Counted from the stretch's first letter, positions 46,101 through 56,512 are shown. The stretch: 64,000 bases of DNA from Psychroserpens sp. NJDZ02 (GCF_004843725.1 NZ_CP039451.1:742501-806500); one strand, 5' to 3'. The notes: generated from the sequence alone by a model not told the origin. Made by a program: numbers and translations.

Positions 46101-46599
46101 CCTTCTATCCATACATACCATACGTTTTATAATACTTATTTTACTACAAGTATTATTATTTAATAAAATAAACTTTTTAGGCTACATAAACCCCCACGTT
46201 TATATCCTATTTATCATATTGTTTCCGGTAAAAAACAACCGAATTCTGTTTTTATTTCTTAGCTTTTTATTAGGCTTAATTATCGATGTCTTTATGGATT
46301 CAGGAGGTATTAATGCAAGTGCTGCTTTGGTCACTGCCTTTATAAGACCAGCTATTTTAAAGTTTAGTTTTGGTGCGGTTTACGAGCATCAAGCGCTTAA
46401 ATTTAACAATATAGATTTTGGTCAAAAACTAACCTATATTTCTATTTTAACTTTTGTCCATACCTTTGTATATTTTCTATTTGAAATTTTTAACATTTCC
46501 AAAGTAATTTTTGTGTTACAAAACACGTTGTTTTCTAGTATATTCACTATTGTACTCTGCATCCTAATAACGTCAATTTTTAGCAAGAAAACTAAATGA
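46093..46599 (+). CDS. mreD: Rod shape-determining protein MreD
   Basis: A 168-aa membrane protein with about five helices and the family pattern NPHVYILFIILFPVKNNR then LGLIIDVFMDSGGINASAAL. Partner of MreC in the elongasome. Overlaps mreC at its start and the mrdA gene by four bases (ATGA) at its end. Confidence 0.88.
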   Translation: MNNLLSIHTIRFIILILLQVLLFNKINFLGYINPHVYILFIILFPVKNNRILFLFLSFLLGLIIDVFMDSGGINASAALVTAFIRPAILKFSFGAVYEHQALKFNNIDFGQKLTYISILTFVHTFVYFLFEIFNISKVIFVLQNTLFSSIFTIVLCILITSIFSKKTK

Positions 46600-48539
46600 G
46601 AAAACTTTTACTTCTTTTATCTGTAATAATCGTCGGGATTGTTTTTACTGGTCGCCTTTTCTACCTCCAAGTTTATAACGCGAGATCTACAAATTTGTAT
46701 CAGGATAATGCTATTAGAAAAGTTTTTGACTATCCTAAACGGGGTTTTGTTTATGACAGAAACGGAAAACTATTAGTCTCCAACCAACCATCCTACGATG
46801 TCATGGTTATACCAAGAGAAGTAAAACCGCTAGACACCATAGAGTTTTGTAAATTATTAAAAATCACAAAACAGTCCTTTAAAGATAAATACGCTAAAGC
46901 AAAAAAACGATCGCCTAGATTGCCTTTTGTATTTGTATCCCATTTATCCAAAGAAGATTACGCCATTTTACAAGAAAAAATGCGAAAATATGAAGGTTTC
47001 TATATTCAAAAACGAAGTTTAAGAAAATACGAAACAACTATTGGCGCTAATGTTTTAGGAGATATAGGAGAGGTTAATGATAGAAACATAAAAAACGACA
47101 ACTATTACCAATCTGGAGATTTAATTGGTAAAGCTGGTGTTGAGGCGTCGTACGAAGCGACTTTACGCGGTCAAAAAGGTATTAAATTTATTCAAAAAGA
47201 CAGATTTAATAGAAACTTAGGTCCTTACCAAGACGGAATACATGATACAATACCTGAAGCAGGAAAAGATATCAAAATAACTATTGATGCCACTTTACAA
47301 GCTTATGGCGAACTGTTAATGACCAATAAACGTGGTGGAATTATTGCACTAGATCCAAAATCTGGAGAAATTTTAGCAATGATTACTGCTCCAAGCTATA
47401 ATCCAAATAGTTTAGTTGGTAGAGATCGCTCTAAAAACTTCAGCAAATTATATAACGATTCTATTGCAAAACCTTTATTTAACAGAAGTTTACAAGGTGT
47501 TTATGAACCTGGTTCTCCTTTTAAATTAATGAACGCTTTAATTGCACTTGAAGAGAATGTCATGTCCACTACTGAAAAAATAACATGCCATCACGGAATC
47601 AAATACGGGAATCGATTCATGAAATGTCACTGCGCTTCCGGAACTAGAAATGATATGTTTTCTGGTATTGAAAAATCTTGCAATTCTTATTTTTTAACGA
47701 CTTATAGACGTATTCTAGATAAATATGATAATGCATCAATTGGTATAGACAAATGGAGTAATCATGTCAAAAGCTTTGGACTAGGTAATTTTTTAAATAA
47801 TGATCTATTTGTAGGACAAAAAGGTAGAATCCCAGATCGAGATTATTATAGCAGAATATATCCAAACAGGTTTTACTCTACTTACACCGTATCTAATGCT
47901 ATTGGTCAAGGAGAGGTCGCAACAACACCAATACAATTAGCCAATATGGTTGCTGCTATTGCCAATAGAGGTTATTACATAACGCCACACATCATAAAAT
48001 CTATCGAAGACGAAACTATCTCTGATAATTTTACAACCCCAAAATATACAACAATAAGCAAACAACATTTTGAACCCGTTATTGAAGGTATGCTTCGTGT
48101 TTATGAAAAAGGTACTGCCAGTTCTTTACAGGTAAAAGATATCGAAATTTGCGGAAAGACAGGAACTGTAGAAAATTTTGCCATCATAGACAGTGTGAAA
48201 ACACAATTAACCGATCATTCTATCTTTGTTGCATTTGCCCCAAAAAATGATCCAAAAATTGCCATTGCTGTTTTTGTAGAAAACGGATATTGGGGAAGTC
48301 GATTTGCTGGTAAAATAGCAAGTTTAATGATTGAGAAACACATTAAAGGAGACATCTCAAGAACAGATCTCGAAGATTGGATTTTATCACACAGTTTACA
48401 AAATGAATATGATAAACCCATTTCCAATCAACCTTTTAGTATTAATGGTCAAACACAATTGCAAACTGTTTCTCCTGAAGAATATAAAAATTTAAAAACA
48501 AGATCAAATCAAATACATTTAGATGTTAAGACAAACTGA
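46596..48539 (+). CDS. mrdA: Penicillin-binding protein 2, elongasome transpeptidase
   Basis: A 647-aa class B PBP. N-terminal membrane anchor (about 3-22), pedestal/dimerisation domain (PKRGFVYDRNGKLLVSNQPS), transpeptidase with SxxK as SPFK (EPGSPFKLMN), SxN as SCN, and KTG in CGKTGTVENF. It cross-links peptidoglycan during side-wall growth with RodA. Overlaps rodA by 17 bp. Confidence 0.95.
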   Translation: MRKLLLLLSVIIVGIVFTGRLFYLQVYNARSTNLYQDNAIRKVFDYPKRGFVYDRNGKLLVSNQPSYDVMVIPREVKPLDTIEFCKLLKITKQSFKDKYAKAKKRSPRLPFVFVSHLSKEDYAILQEKMRKYEGFYIQKRSLRKYETTIGANVLGDIGEVNDRNIKNDNYYQSGDLIGKAGVEASYEATLRGQKGIKFIQKDRFNRNLGPYQDGIHDTIPEAGKDIKITIDATLQAYGELLMTNKRGGIIALDPKSGEILAMITAPSYNPNSLVGRDRSKNFSKLYNDSIAKPLFNRSLQGVYEPGSPFKLMNALIALEENVMSTTEKITCHHGIKYGNRFMKCHCASGTRNDMFSGIEKSCNSYFLTTYRRILDKYDNASIGIDKWSNHVKSFGLGNFLNNDLFVGQKGRIPDRDYYSRIYPNRFYSTYTVSNAIGQGEVATTPIQLANMVAAIANRGYYITPHIIKSIEDETISDNFTTPKYTTISKQHFEPVIEGMLRVYEKGTASSLQVKDIEICGKTGTVENFAIIDSVKTQLTDHSIFVAFAPKNDPKIAIAVFVENGYWGSRFAGKIASLMIEKHIKGDISRTDLEDWILSHSLQNEYDKPISNQPFSINGQTQLQTVSPEEYKNLKTRSNQIHLDVKTN

Positions 48540-49800
48540 TAGACATTTTAAATTTGATTGGCTAACGATACTATTATATTTCATTTTAGTCATGTTTGGC
48601 TGGATAAATATTATATCTGCTTCACATTCTGGAGAGGCTTTAGAGTTTTCTAACTTCTCTCATTTTTACAGTAAACAATTAGTATTTATCGGACTATCTG
48701 TACTATTAATAATACTAGTACTATCCATAGAAGCCAAGTTTTACGAAAGATTTTCAAGTGTCATTTACATTATAGCACTATTTTCCTTAGCTGGCTTATT
48801 TGTTTTTGGAAAAAATATAAACGGAGCAACATCATGGTACCCTATTGGATCTTTTACATTCCAACCAGGCGAATTTGCTAAAGTAGCAACAGCTCTTGCT
48901 GTTGCTAAATATGTCAGTGACTTAAATACTGATATAAAACAATTTAGTGATCAACTTAAAACCTTTGCTATTATAGTCCTTCCTGCTTTATTAGTATTGT
49001 TACAACCCGACGCAGGAAGTGCAATAGTGTACGGTGCTTTTTTCTTTGTATTGTATAGAGAGGGTTTACCTCATGTTTATTTAATTGTTGGCGTTTTACT
49101 GATATTACTTTCAATATTCGCTTTAAAACTTGGAGCTGTTAGCACACTATTAGTTACTGCAATTGTCGTACTGACGTATTACTTTACAAGGAAAAAGAGA
49201 CCTTCAATACTGCAACCACTTACAGTAATACTGCTTTGTACATCTTTAGCTTTTAGTGTTCGTTTTTTTTATGACAACATTCTGCCTACGCATCAAAAAG
49301 ACCGTATTACTATTTGGCTGAGTCTAGAAAAAGATCCAGAAAAATTAGAGCGCATGAAAAAAACAGTCGCATATAACCTCAACGAGTCTGAAAAAGCAAT
49401 TAGTAGTGGTGGTTTTAAAGGAAAAGGATTTTTAGAAGGGACACGGACAACAGGAAATTTTGTACCGGAACAACACACGGATTACATTTTTAGTACGGTA
49501 GGGGAAGAATGGGGGTTTATTGGTAGTTTTTTAACGGTAATCGTATTTCTACTATTAATTGTAAGAATACTTATTTTAGCCGAACGACAGAAAACACAAT
49601 TTAGCAGAATGTATGGTTACGCTGTTGGAGCAATATTATTTTTACACTTTTTGATTAATATCGGAATGGTAATGGGATTAATTCCAACGATTGGTATACC
49701 ACTACCCTTCTTTAGTTATGGAGGTTCAGGATTATGGGGATTCACCATCCTTGTTTTTATCTTTATAAAATTAGATTCCAATCGTATTAATGAGTGGTAA
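48523..49800 (+). CDS. rodA: Peptidoglycan glycosyltransferase RodA
   Basis: A 425-aa SEDS-family polymerase with ten membrane helices. Conserved parts: NGATSWYPIGSFTFQPGEFAK (residues around 100-120), LLQPDAGSA with the catalytic-loop Asp, HTDYIFSTVGEEWGF, and the C-terminal PFFSYGGSGLW. It polymerises lipid II with PBP2. Last gene of the rod operon; a terminator at 49892-49931 serves it and the convergent receptor gene. Confidence 0.95.
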   Translation: MLRQTDRHFKFDWLTILLYFILVMFGWINIISASHSGEALEFSNFSHFYSKQLVFIGLSVLLIILVLSIEAKFYERFSSVIYIIALFSLAGLFVFGKNINGATSWYPIGSFTFQPGEFAKVATALAVAKYVSDLNTDIKQFSDQLKTFAIIVLPALLVLLQPDAGSAIVYGAFFFVLYREGLPHVYLIVGVLLILLSIFALKLGAVSTLLVTAIVVLTYYFTRKKRPSILQPLTVILLCTSLAFSVRFFYDNILPTHQKDRITIWLSLEKDPEKLERMKKTVAYNLNESEKAISSGGFKGKGFLEGTRTTGNFVPEQHTDYIFSTVGEEWGFIGSFLTVIVFLLLIVRILILAERQKTQFSRMYGYAVGAILFLHFLINIGMVMGLIPTIGIPLPFFSYGGSGLWGFTILVFIFIKLDSNRINEW

Positions 49801-49891
49801 GCCTTTACCTAATCTTAAAAACACCATATTTAATAAAAAGTAGTTACACTAAAACAATTTAAAAAATAGTGTTTCGATTAACCTTAAGCCT

Positions 49892-49931
49892 AAAAAAAAC
49901 CCTTTTAACTTAATGTTAAAAGGGATTTTAA
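49892..49931. terminator. Bidirectional terminator between rodA and the barrel receptor gene
   Basis: Perfect 10-bp stem CCCTTTTAAC / GTTAAAAGGG with A run before and T-rich sequence after, placed between two convergent genes. Confidence 0.8.
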
Positions 49932-49949
49932 ATTTTATGCTATTTCATC

Positions 49950-52694
49950 TTAAAGATTATAAATAAATCTAACCGTTACAAATCTAGGCTGTATATAATA
50001 CTCACTAGTACTTACAGAAAACGCATCGTTACTATTTTGTACTCTTGAAGCTGTATCTAATAAATTGGTCATCTTTAACTCATACTCCCACTTACTATCG
50101 CTACTTTTTCTATACGCTAAGTTAGCATTCCATAATCCGAAACTATTACTATTCCCATCCAACGTTTGACGACTATATGTATAATCTGTTTTAAAAGTAA
50201 AGGTTTTAAATATTAATGCATCAAACTCTGCTGATGGCGCATTAGTATATATTTTAGTCCGTCTTGTCCCTTGGTCATTATCACTTAAACCATACGTATA
50301 ACGTAATTTAAAATTTGGTGCATCTCTAAAATTAGATCTAAATTCTGCAGTATAACTTTGGCTATAGTTTTCGTTAACGGAAACCTGACTATTGATAAAC
50401 TGATTGTATTTAGTGTATCCAAACGTACCCCTTAAACTAGCTTGTAATTTACCAAAGCGTCTTTGAAAACGTCCACTAACATTTAAGCTTTCATCATCCA
50501 ACCCCGAATTAAAAGGTGTACTCGTTTTAATGACAGAGCCTGGTTGAAACTCCGATACATTTCTAATATTATCAATATTCTTAGAATAATTAATAAACGC
50601 AAAGACGTTAGTATAATTAAACATATTAAAACTAAAGTAACTTAAATTAATATTATGCGACAAAGCACTTTCTAAGTCAGGATTACCTTGAAAAGTAGAA
50701 TTATAGTTGTTCAAAACTAAACCTTGCGCAAACTGATTAACATCTGTAAACTGTGTTTGCATTTTATAAGTTAAGTTTAAAGTTTCTGTACCTTTTAATT
50801 GTACAAGTATGTTTAAATCCGGTAATACTCTAAAAAAATTATCTGTCGTTTTAGTATTAAACTGACTATTAACTGCACTGTAAGCATGAGCAGAAACCCC
50901 TGGACTAATTGTAAACTTACCCGTTTTAAAACGATAATGCGCGCCTAAATAGATATCATTAAAAGTATATTTTATATCATTAACATCAGATAAGCCTGAT
51001 ATTGTAGTATTAGTCTCTAAATCACTGCCATCATCTAATGTTTGAAAAATATTAGAATCAAATTGTTGATTACTATAAATTGTTCCTACAGTAAAATTGA
51101 TATCGCTCTTTTTATTTAAAATATTCCAATAATCTACCTTAGCATCTAACTGATTAGTTTTGACCCGTTTTTGTTGATTTACGTCATAAGTAACCTGAGT
51201 TCCATCTAACCCCAAATCTTGAGCTGTGTCATCAAAAGGATCTCTATTATCAGGATCTAATTCAGAATTATTGGTAGGATCATTTAGCAAGAGTGCATTA
51301 TAAAATGGATCTTCATCTTGCAATAGATGTTGTACAGATAATGCAAAAATATTATCCTCGTCCATTGTATAATAATAATTCAGGTTTTGATTTATCTTAT
51401 AAGGATTAGTTTCTTCATTTTGATCAATAGGACCAACAACATTTGAGAAAGTCCCATTTAACTGTTCGTCTTTAGACACACGCCCCAGAATATCATAATC
51501 CAATTGATTATTACCATCCGGTTTATACTTTGCACTAAACTTAACTAACCCAAGATCACTTTTTTGTTGGGTGTTACTAGTTGTGTTTTCATCAGGGATA
51601 CCAAAAGTTTGATCTGTATAAAATACGTTACTATTTTCTTGCAAATCTATTCTGCTACTAGCAAAAATGGCAAACCCACTAACATCTAAAGTGCTTTTTG
51701 GAGAATAACTAAAGTTAGCAGCTCCAAACTTAGTATTAATACTTTTTGCCTGGTTATTTTGAAGTTGTTTAAACCCTAAATCATTACTACCTAAACTAAT
51801 ATTAGTCCCACTTTGCTGACTCGGTTGTTGGAAACCACCTGAGAAATTAAAAATATCACGACGTGATAAAGCCAGCTCTCCAATATTATTTAAATCCCCA
51901 ATAAAGTTTATACTCTTCGTAGGACTGTAATAAAATAGTTTTGGTTGCAATAAATATAACTCACTATCTTCAGAGTTTCCAGAACCACCTGTAACGGTAC
52001 CAAACCAAAAGTTTTTCTTCCCTTCCTTTAATTTAATATTTATAGCAATATTATCTTGATTATTAGTCACGCCACTTAATTGACCTACTTCAGAATAATT
52101 TTTTAAAACCTGAACTTTATCAATAGCATTTGCAGGTATATTTTTAGTGGCTAATTTAGTATCGCCATCAAAAAACTCTTTACCATCAATCATGACTTTA
52201 CCAACTTTTTTCCCTTCAATCTCAACCTCTCCATCATCATTAATCTCGACACCAGTCATTTTCTCTAAAACATCACCAAGTTTTCGTTCTGTTCCATTTT
52301 TAAAAGAATCCGCGTTGTAAGTAATCGTATCACCACTTATGGTTACTGGCATTTCATAAGTAATCTCTACTTCATCTAAGCTATTATCTATAAACATTGT
52401 ATAGTCTTTATTTATGTCACTCTCCTTAGTATTAACTATACTAGAAATCTGTTTCATACCTATATAACTAACTTGTATACTGTAGCTCTGATTAACTTCT
52501 AAATTAAGCTTATATCGTCCTTTATCGTTAGTTATAGCATAAGCCTCTAACGTTTTAGCTGCCTTGTTTATAGCCACCACGTTTGCTAACTCTAAAGCAA
52601 CCCCCGTACTATCTTTGACCACACCTTCAAATTTTACTTGTGCAAAAGACGTACTTATTACTAATAAAAGAAGGCCTGTAAATATATGTTTCAT
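49950..52694 (-). CDS. Outer-membrane barrel receptor (TonB-dependent-like, OMP_b-brl_3 type)
   Basis: A 914-aa protein with signal peptide (ISTSFAQ), a CarboxypepD_reg-like domain (residues about 20-95), a plug (DVLEKMTGVEINDDGEVEIE, around 140-230) and a large C-terminal beta barrel ending in RFVTVRFIYNL. The class resembles SusC-like receptors but is shorter and belongs to the OMP_b-brl_3 type. Substrate unknown. It follows the GLPGLI protein gene by 37 bp, a pairing common in Bacteroidota and thought to concern peptide or metal handling; that role is not proven. Confidence 0.85.
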   Translation of the reverse strand: MKHIFTGLLLLVISTSFAQVKFEGVVKDSTGVALELANVVAINKAAKTLEAYAITNDKGRYKLNLEVNQSYSIQVSYIGMKQISSIVNTKESDINKDYTMFIDNSLDEVEITYEMPVTISGDTITYNADSFKNGTERKLGDVLEKMTGVEINDDGEVEIEGKKVGKVMIDGKEFFDGDTKLATKNIPANAIDKVQVLKNYSEVGQLSGVTNNQDNIAINIKLKEGKKNFWFGTVTGGSGNSEDSELYLLQPKLFYYSPTKSINFIGDLNNIGELALSRRDIFNFSGGFQQPSQQSGTNISLGSNDLGFKQLQNNQAKSINTKFGAANFSYSPKSTLDVSGFAIFASSRIDLQENSNVFYTDQTFGIPDENTTSNTQQKSDLGLVKFSAKYKPDGNNQLDYDILGRVSKDEQLNGTFSNVVGPIDQNEETNPYKINQNLNYYYTMDEDNIFALSVQHLLQDEDPFYNALLLNDPTNNSELDPDNRDPFDDTAQDLGLDGTQVTYDVNQQKRVKTNQLDAKVDYWNILNKKSDINFTVGTIYSNQQFDSNIFQTLDDGSDLETNTTISGLSDVNDIKYTFNDIYLGAHYRFKTGKFTISPGVSAHAYSAVNSQFNTKTTDNFFRVLPDLNILVQLKGTETLNLTYKMQTQFTDVNQFAQGLVLNNYNSTFQGNPDLESALSHNINLSYFSFNMFNYTNVFAFINYSKNIDNIRNVSEFQPGSVIKTSTPFNSGLDDESLNVSGRFQRRFGKLQASLRGTFGYTKYNQFINSQVSVNENYSQSYTAEFRSNFRDAPNFKLRYTYGLSDNDQGTRRTKIYTNAPSAEFDALIFKTFTFKTDYTYSRQTLDGNSNSFGLWNANLAYRKSSDSKWEYELKMTNLLDTASRVQNSNDAFSVSTSEYYIQPRFVTVRFIYNL

Positions 52695-52731
52695 CTGTTT
52701 TTTTTATTGGTTGGTTGTTTTGTATCCCAAA

Positions 52732-53634
52732 TTAATTACGTCCACCTCGACCACCTCGAGATCTAAACATTTCGCGCATCTCTTTCATTTTTTTCTTAAC
52801 AATATCCTGATACTCTTCCATAGTAACCTCCTTACCTTTAGTAGGCTGCTTGATATCGTTTTTCTCACTAGGATTCATGACTATTTTAGTACATAAAATA
52901 GTTGTTTTACCAGAATTTACTTCTAAAATCAAACCTGGAAGCCCCCAATAGTCTGCAGGACCATTATTAACAGGAATATCCATAGTATACCACGCGGTAA
53001 CTTCAACTTCTTTAGGCATTTCTATCTCATCAAAAGGGTCTTTTGATTTATCAGAATGTGTACTATCTTTTTTAACTTCTGCGGTTTCCTTTTTATCCTC
53101 TTTTCTATCATTACCTCCTCCTCTTCTAAAATTGGTAAAATCGTTAGGATCAGCTTTTTTAGTAGCAGTAGCTTTAAAACAAGTATACTTCCCAATCTGT
53201 TTAGACTCACCACTCATTTTCCATTCCAACTTAACCAAACTATCTTTAATCAAAAACTGCTTTCCAAAAAACTCTTGATCCTGAAACAACTTGTTTGATT
53301 TTACATCCTTATAGATTATTCCTGAAGCAATACCTCCAAATCTAAAACCACCTCGTCCCCCGCTTGGTGCTTCCAAAGCTTCGTCTTCCTTATATAACGA
53401 CTCTGTTTTATTAAAATCTAAAACAAATGTTTTTTCGAGACTACTTTTCATACGTGCCATAATCTCTTTTTTACGTTCTGGACTAAGCTCTCGACCTCCA
53501 AAATTATCCATATCCATGGTTGTTTTAGACATATAAGTCGCCTGGCCCTGAAAGCTACTTTGCGCAAAAGTTGTAGATGATACAATCATAACTATTAAGA
53601 TAGTTAGATTATTAATAGTCGTTTTAAGTGTCAT
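52732..53634 (-). CDS. GLPGLI family secreted protein
   Basis: A 300-aa exported protein (signal ending STTFAQ). The family motif appears here as YWGLPGLILEVN (around residue 237). A Lys/Asp/Glu-rich insert (about 185-215) and an Arg/Gly-rich end (FRSRGGRGGRN) are unusual low-complexity parts. It contains KYTCFKATAT typical for the family. First gene of a two-gene unit with the barrel receptor. Function unknown. Confidence 0.88.
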   Translation of the reverse strand: MTLKTTINNLTILIVMIVSSTTFAQSSFQGQATYMSKTTMDMDNFGGRELSPERKKEIMARMKSSLEKTFVLDFNKTESLYKEDEALEAPSGGRGGFRFGGIASGIIYKDVKSNKLFQDQEFFGKQFLIKDSLVKLEWKMSGESKQIGKYTCFKATATKKADPNDFTNFRRGGGNDRKEDKKETAEVKKDSTHSDKSKDPFDEIEMPKEVEVTAWYTMDIPVNNGPADYWGLPGLILEVNSGKTTILCTKIVMNPSEKNDIKQPTKGKEVTMEEYQDIVKKKMKEMREMFRSRGGRGGRN

Positions 53635-53792
53635 TCTGATAAATTTTATAATTAATGAGTTATACTTAACTAAGACAACAAAATGAGTAAATAGTTTAAT
53701 GTAAATCGAATAATACTTTTCTATAAAAATCGATCGTCACTAAATATGGATTTTTTTAAACCTTTGGTTTAGTTTTTGTACATTGTTACCCC

Positions 53793-54572
53793 ATGAAACC
53801 ACTACTAATTTTATTATATTTTTTATCTTTTTCGTTATTAGCGCAAGACAGTATTACAACGACTTTGGAACAAAAGGACAGCATAGACGCTGATATATTT
53901 ATATCCAAAAATAATTTTGAAAACGTATATTTTATCAAAGACAACGTTTTGATAAAAACGTCCGACAAACAATCCTCAAACTATAGTAATATCCAATTAG
54001 GTAAAATTGCATCTGTACACACCTTTAATCCTTTAAAAATCAATGTGTTTTATGCTAATTTAAATACTGTAATCATATTAGACAATAGATTAGCTGAAGT
54101 CTCTAAACTTGACTTTAACACCATCCAACCTTACAAAAACGTCTCTCATGTCACCACTGGATTTGACAATACTATTTGGCTATTCAATCAGGACTTTCAA
54201 TACTTAGAACTTTACGACTACAAAACACAAACCTCGCGATACAAGACAATACCTGTAGCCTCTAAAGTATTAGACCTTACCAGTAATTACAACTATTGTT
54301 GGTTACTTACAGAAAACAACTTGTACTGTTACAATTATTTTGGAAGTTTAGTCTACAAGATCAAAAATGATGGGTATTCAAAAATAAAGGCGGCTAATGA
54401 AGATTTAGTTATTCAGAAAGACGAAGCATTAATTTTTTACAATCATAAAACCAAAACACTGATGCCTATCGCATTACAAAATATGTTAATAAGTCAGTTT
54501 TTTGTAACCAACCAAATCCTTTATATTTACAATCGTAAATCACTATTTCAATACAAACTTAAAACAGACTAA
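53793..54572 (+). CDS. Exported hypothetical protein, propeller-like repeats
   Basis: A 259-aa protein with signal peptide (MKPLLILLYFLSFSLLAQ). The rest consists of short beta-strand repeats (ENVYFIKDNVLIKT, NTIWLFNQDFQYLELYD, NYCWLLTENNLYCYN) that resemble a small beta propeller. I recognise no named family. It ends 2 bp before the deoxynucleoside kinase gene, so the two are probably one transcript although their products work in different compartments. Confidence 0.65.
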   Translation: MKPLLILLYFLSFSLLAQDSITTTLEQKDSIDADIFISKNNFENVYFIKDNVLIKTSDKQSSNYSNIQLGKIASVHTFNPLKINVFYANLNTVIILDNRLAEVSKLDFNTIQPYKNVSHVTTGFDNTIWLFNQDFQYLELYDYKTQTSRYKTIPVASKVLDLTSNYNYCWLLTENNLYCYNYFGSLVYKIKNDGYSKIKAANEDLVIQKDEALIFYNHKTKTLMPIALQNMLISQFFVTNQILYIYNRKSLFQYKLKTD

Positions 54573-54574
54573 CT

Positions 54575-55189
54575 ATGCACGTTGCCATAGCAGGAAATAT
54601 AGGCGCAGGAAAAACGACGCTGACTAAATTATTAGCTAAACATTTTAACTGGGAAGCTCAATTAGAAGACGTTGTAGACAATCCTTACCTAGACGATTTT
54701 TATAATCAAATGGAACGTTGGAGTTTTAACCTACAGGTTTACTTTTTAAACAGTCGTTTTAGACAAGTCTCTCAAATTCGCGAAAGTGGAAAAGACATTA
54801 TTCAAGACAGAACCATTTATGAGGATGCCCATATTTTCGCACCTAATTTACATGCTATGGGCCTGATGACTAATCGTGATTTTGAAAACTACAAATCCCT
54901 TTTTGATTTAATGGAAGGTTTTGTTGCTGGTCCTGATTTATTAATTTACTTACGCAGTTCTATCCCAAACTTAGTCTCTCAAATACATAAACGTGGACGT
55001 GATTACGAAAACTCTATAAGCATCGATTATTTAAGTAGACTTAACGAGCGTTACGAAGCTTGGATACACGGTTACAAAAAAGGTAATTTATTAGTTATTG
55101 ATGTCGATAACATGGATTTTGTTGCTAACCCCGAAGATTTAGGAATCATTATAAATAAAATTGACGCGGAGATAAACGGGTTATTTTAA
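54575..55189 (+). CDS. Deoxynucleoside kinase (dNK/dGK-dCK type)
   Basis: A 204-aa kinase with P-loop GNIGAGKTTL, the substrate segment LEDVVDNPYLDDFY, the DR-type motif QDRTIYEDAHIF (base of the ERS/DRS motif), and the LID KRGRDYENSI. It phosphorylates deoxynucleosides in the salvage pathway; which base is favoured cannot be read safely. Follows the exported protein gene by 2 bp. Confidence 0.88.
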   Translation: MHVAIAGNIGAGKTTLTKLLAKHFNWEAQLEDVVDNPYLDDFYNQMERWSFNLQVYFLNSRFRQVSQIRESGKDIIQDRTIYEDAHIFAPNLHAMGLMTNRDFENYKSLFDLMEGFVAGPDLLIYLRSSIPNLVSQIHKRGRDYENSISIDYLSRLNERYEAWIHGYKKGNLLVIDVDNMDFVANPEDLGIIINKIDAEINGLF

Positions 55190-55204
55190 ATCTATTTTGA
55201 CGTT

Positions 55205-55312
55205 ACCTTTATCCTGAATTTAGTTCAGGATAAAGGTCGTGCTGTCCGTTATATCTTTTTTTGCCATATATGGCAGCAAAAAAAGGATGCCACTACCATC
55301 ACTAACGCGGGA
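55205..55312. repeat. Intergenic repeat element with two hairpins
   Basis: First a perfect 14-bp inverted repeat ACCTTTATCCTGAA / TTCAGGATAAAGGT with a 5-nt loop (55205-55237). Then a second hairpin CTTTTTTTG-CC ... GG-CAG-CAAAAAAAG (about 55254-55286, 3-nt bulge). Then the tail GGATGCCACTACCATCACTA and ACGCGGG up to the App1 stop codon. I recall very similar composite sequences (ending 'GGATGCCACTACCATC') between genes in many Flavobacteriaceae, so this looks like one copy of a dispersed extragenic repeat. Confidence 0.7.
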
Positions 55313-56317
55313 TTACTTAATTAGACCATGACTTTTAGCATGGATAATAGCCTCCTTACTAGAGTTTACTAATAACACGGGTGTTGTATTATAATCACCA
55401 AGTAAGTTTTTAACCCGTTTTGTTTTCTTTTTATCATTAACACTTCTCAAATAGACCGCTTTAATCCGCTGCGGATAGGCATTAACCAGTTCTAGATAAA
55501 TATCAGGATCATGCTCTGCACTATCACCAATTAAAATGATAGGTAAACTAGGGTATGTTTTTAAAATATTTTCTATTTCCAATTGTTTATCCGGCTTACA
55601 CGATGCCGTTTTCTTTCTAAAAATGGTTTTAAAGCCCCTTAATAAAATAGGTCCTTTAGGAAAATTATTAGTTCTTAAAAAAAACTCTAAGTATCTGTAT
55701 AAATTCCAAGGACTGTGGCTAACATAAAAAATAGGGTTGGCTCTATCACCAGCTGGACCTCTGTGCAACATGTGGTAAAACTCGGCAGCACCTTCCAACG
55801 GAATCCTATTCTGCGCATGTTTTAGAAACGTATTATAAAGCACACGCCATTTTAAAACCGATACCACACCAGTATGTAAAATAGTATCATCAATATCACT
55901 TATGACCCCAAAATCTGAATTCTGATTCGGAATTAGCAACTCGGCAGCAAATCTATTTTGACTCTGTATTGTACGCTTTAAAGTCGCTTCATTATAAGAT
56001 ACTTCAAAATTTAGCCAACCTTCCGTATTTATTAAATTATCAAGGTCAGAAATGGTTTCATCTATCTTGTAATAACCATCTTTATCGGTTTCTGTATAAA
56101 AGACTTTGTTGTTTGGTAATGTAATTTTTAACTTGGTATGTTTGATTTCATCAGTTTCAAAACGTTTCCAAGTATTTAAGATAAGATTAAATAAGCTTTT
56201 CTGGTCTAAATCAATAGTTTCATCTTCTAAAGCGCGTCCACGATGATAAAAGTGACTGGACGTACCGTAACTTAAAAACGAAATAATTTGTAAGGGATCT
56301 TTCTTAAACCAACTCAT
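55313..56317 (-). CDS. App1-type phosphatase domain protein (DUF2183)
   Basis: A 334-aa cytoplasmic protein. The HAD-like catalytic motif DIDDTIL (residues about 141-147, SDIDDTILHTGV), the FYVSHSPWNLY block and LIGDSAEHDPDIY are those of the DUF2183/App1 family; yeast App1 is a phosphatidate phosphatase. The N-terminal 120 residues form a beta-rich domain often found with it. A TATATTTG box lies 4 bp before the ATG, as in the FAD oxidoreductase gene. Substrate in bacteria unknown. Confidence 0.85.
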   Translation of the reverse strand: MSWFKKDPLQIISFLSYGTSSHFYHRGRALEDETIDLDQKSLFNLILNTWKRFETDEIKHTKLKITLPNNKVFYTETDKDGYYKIDETISDLDNLINTEGWLNFEVSYNEATLKRTIQSQNRFAAELLIPNQNSDFGVISDIDDTILHTGVVSVLKWRVLYNTFLKHAQNRIPLEGAAEFYHMLHRGPAGDRANPIFYVSHSPWNLYRYLEFFLRTNNFPKGPILLRGFKTIFRKKTASCKPDKQLEIENILKTYPSLPIILIGDSAEHDPDIYLELVNAYPQRIKAVYLRSVNDKKKTKRVKNLLGDYNTTPVLLVNSSKEAIIHAKSHGLIK

Positions 56318-56321
56318 TACT

Positions 56322-56329
56322 CAAATATA
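56322..56329 (-). promoter_or_regulatory. -7 element abutting the App1 start
   Basis: Reverse-strand TATATTTG, 4 bp before the ATG, suggesting a leaderless mRNA. Confidence 0.4.
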
Positions 56330-56512
56330 GTGTAAAAAAAAACTACTAAATATATTAGGAGCTTATTAATTTGCAATTTCAATAAAGCTTTAACAATTTT
56401 AAAAAAATACAGCCGTAATTAATCCATTAACGCATATCTAATAAAATATAAATGCTACATAACGACCGAATCTTTAGGTTAAACCTTTAAACCAGTACCT
56501 TGGGATTAAACA

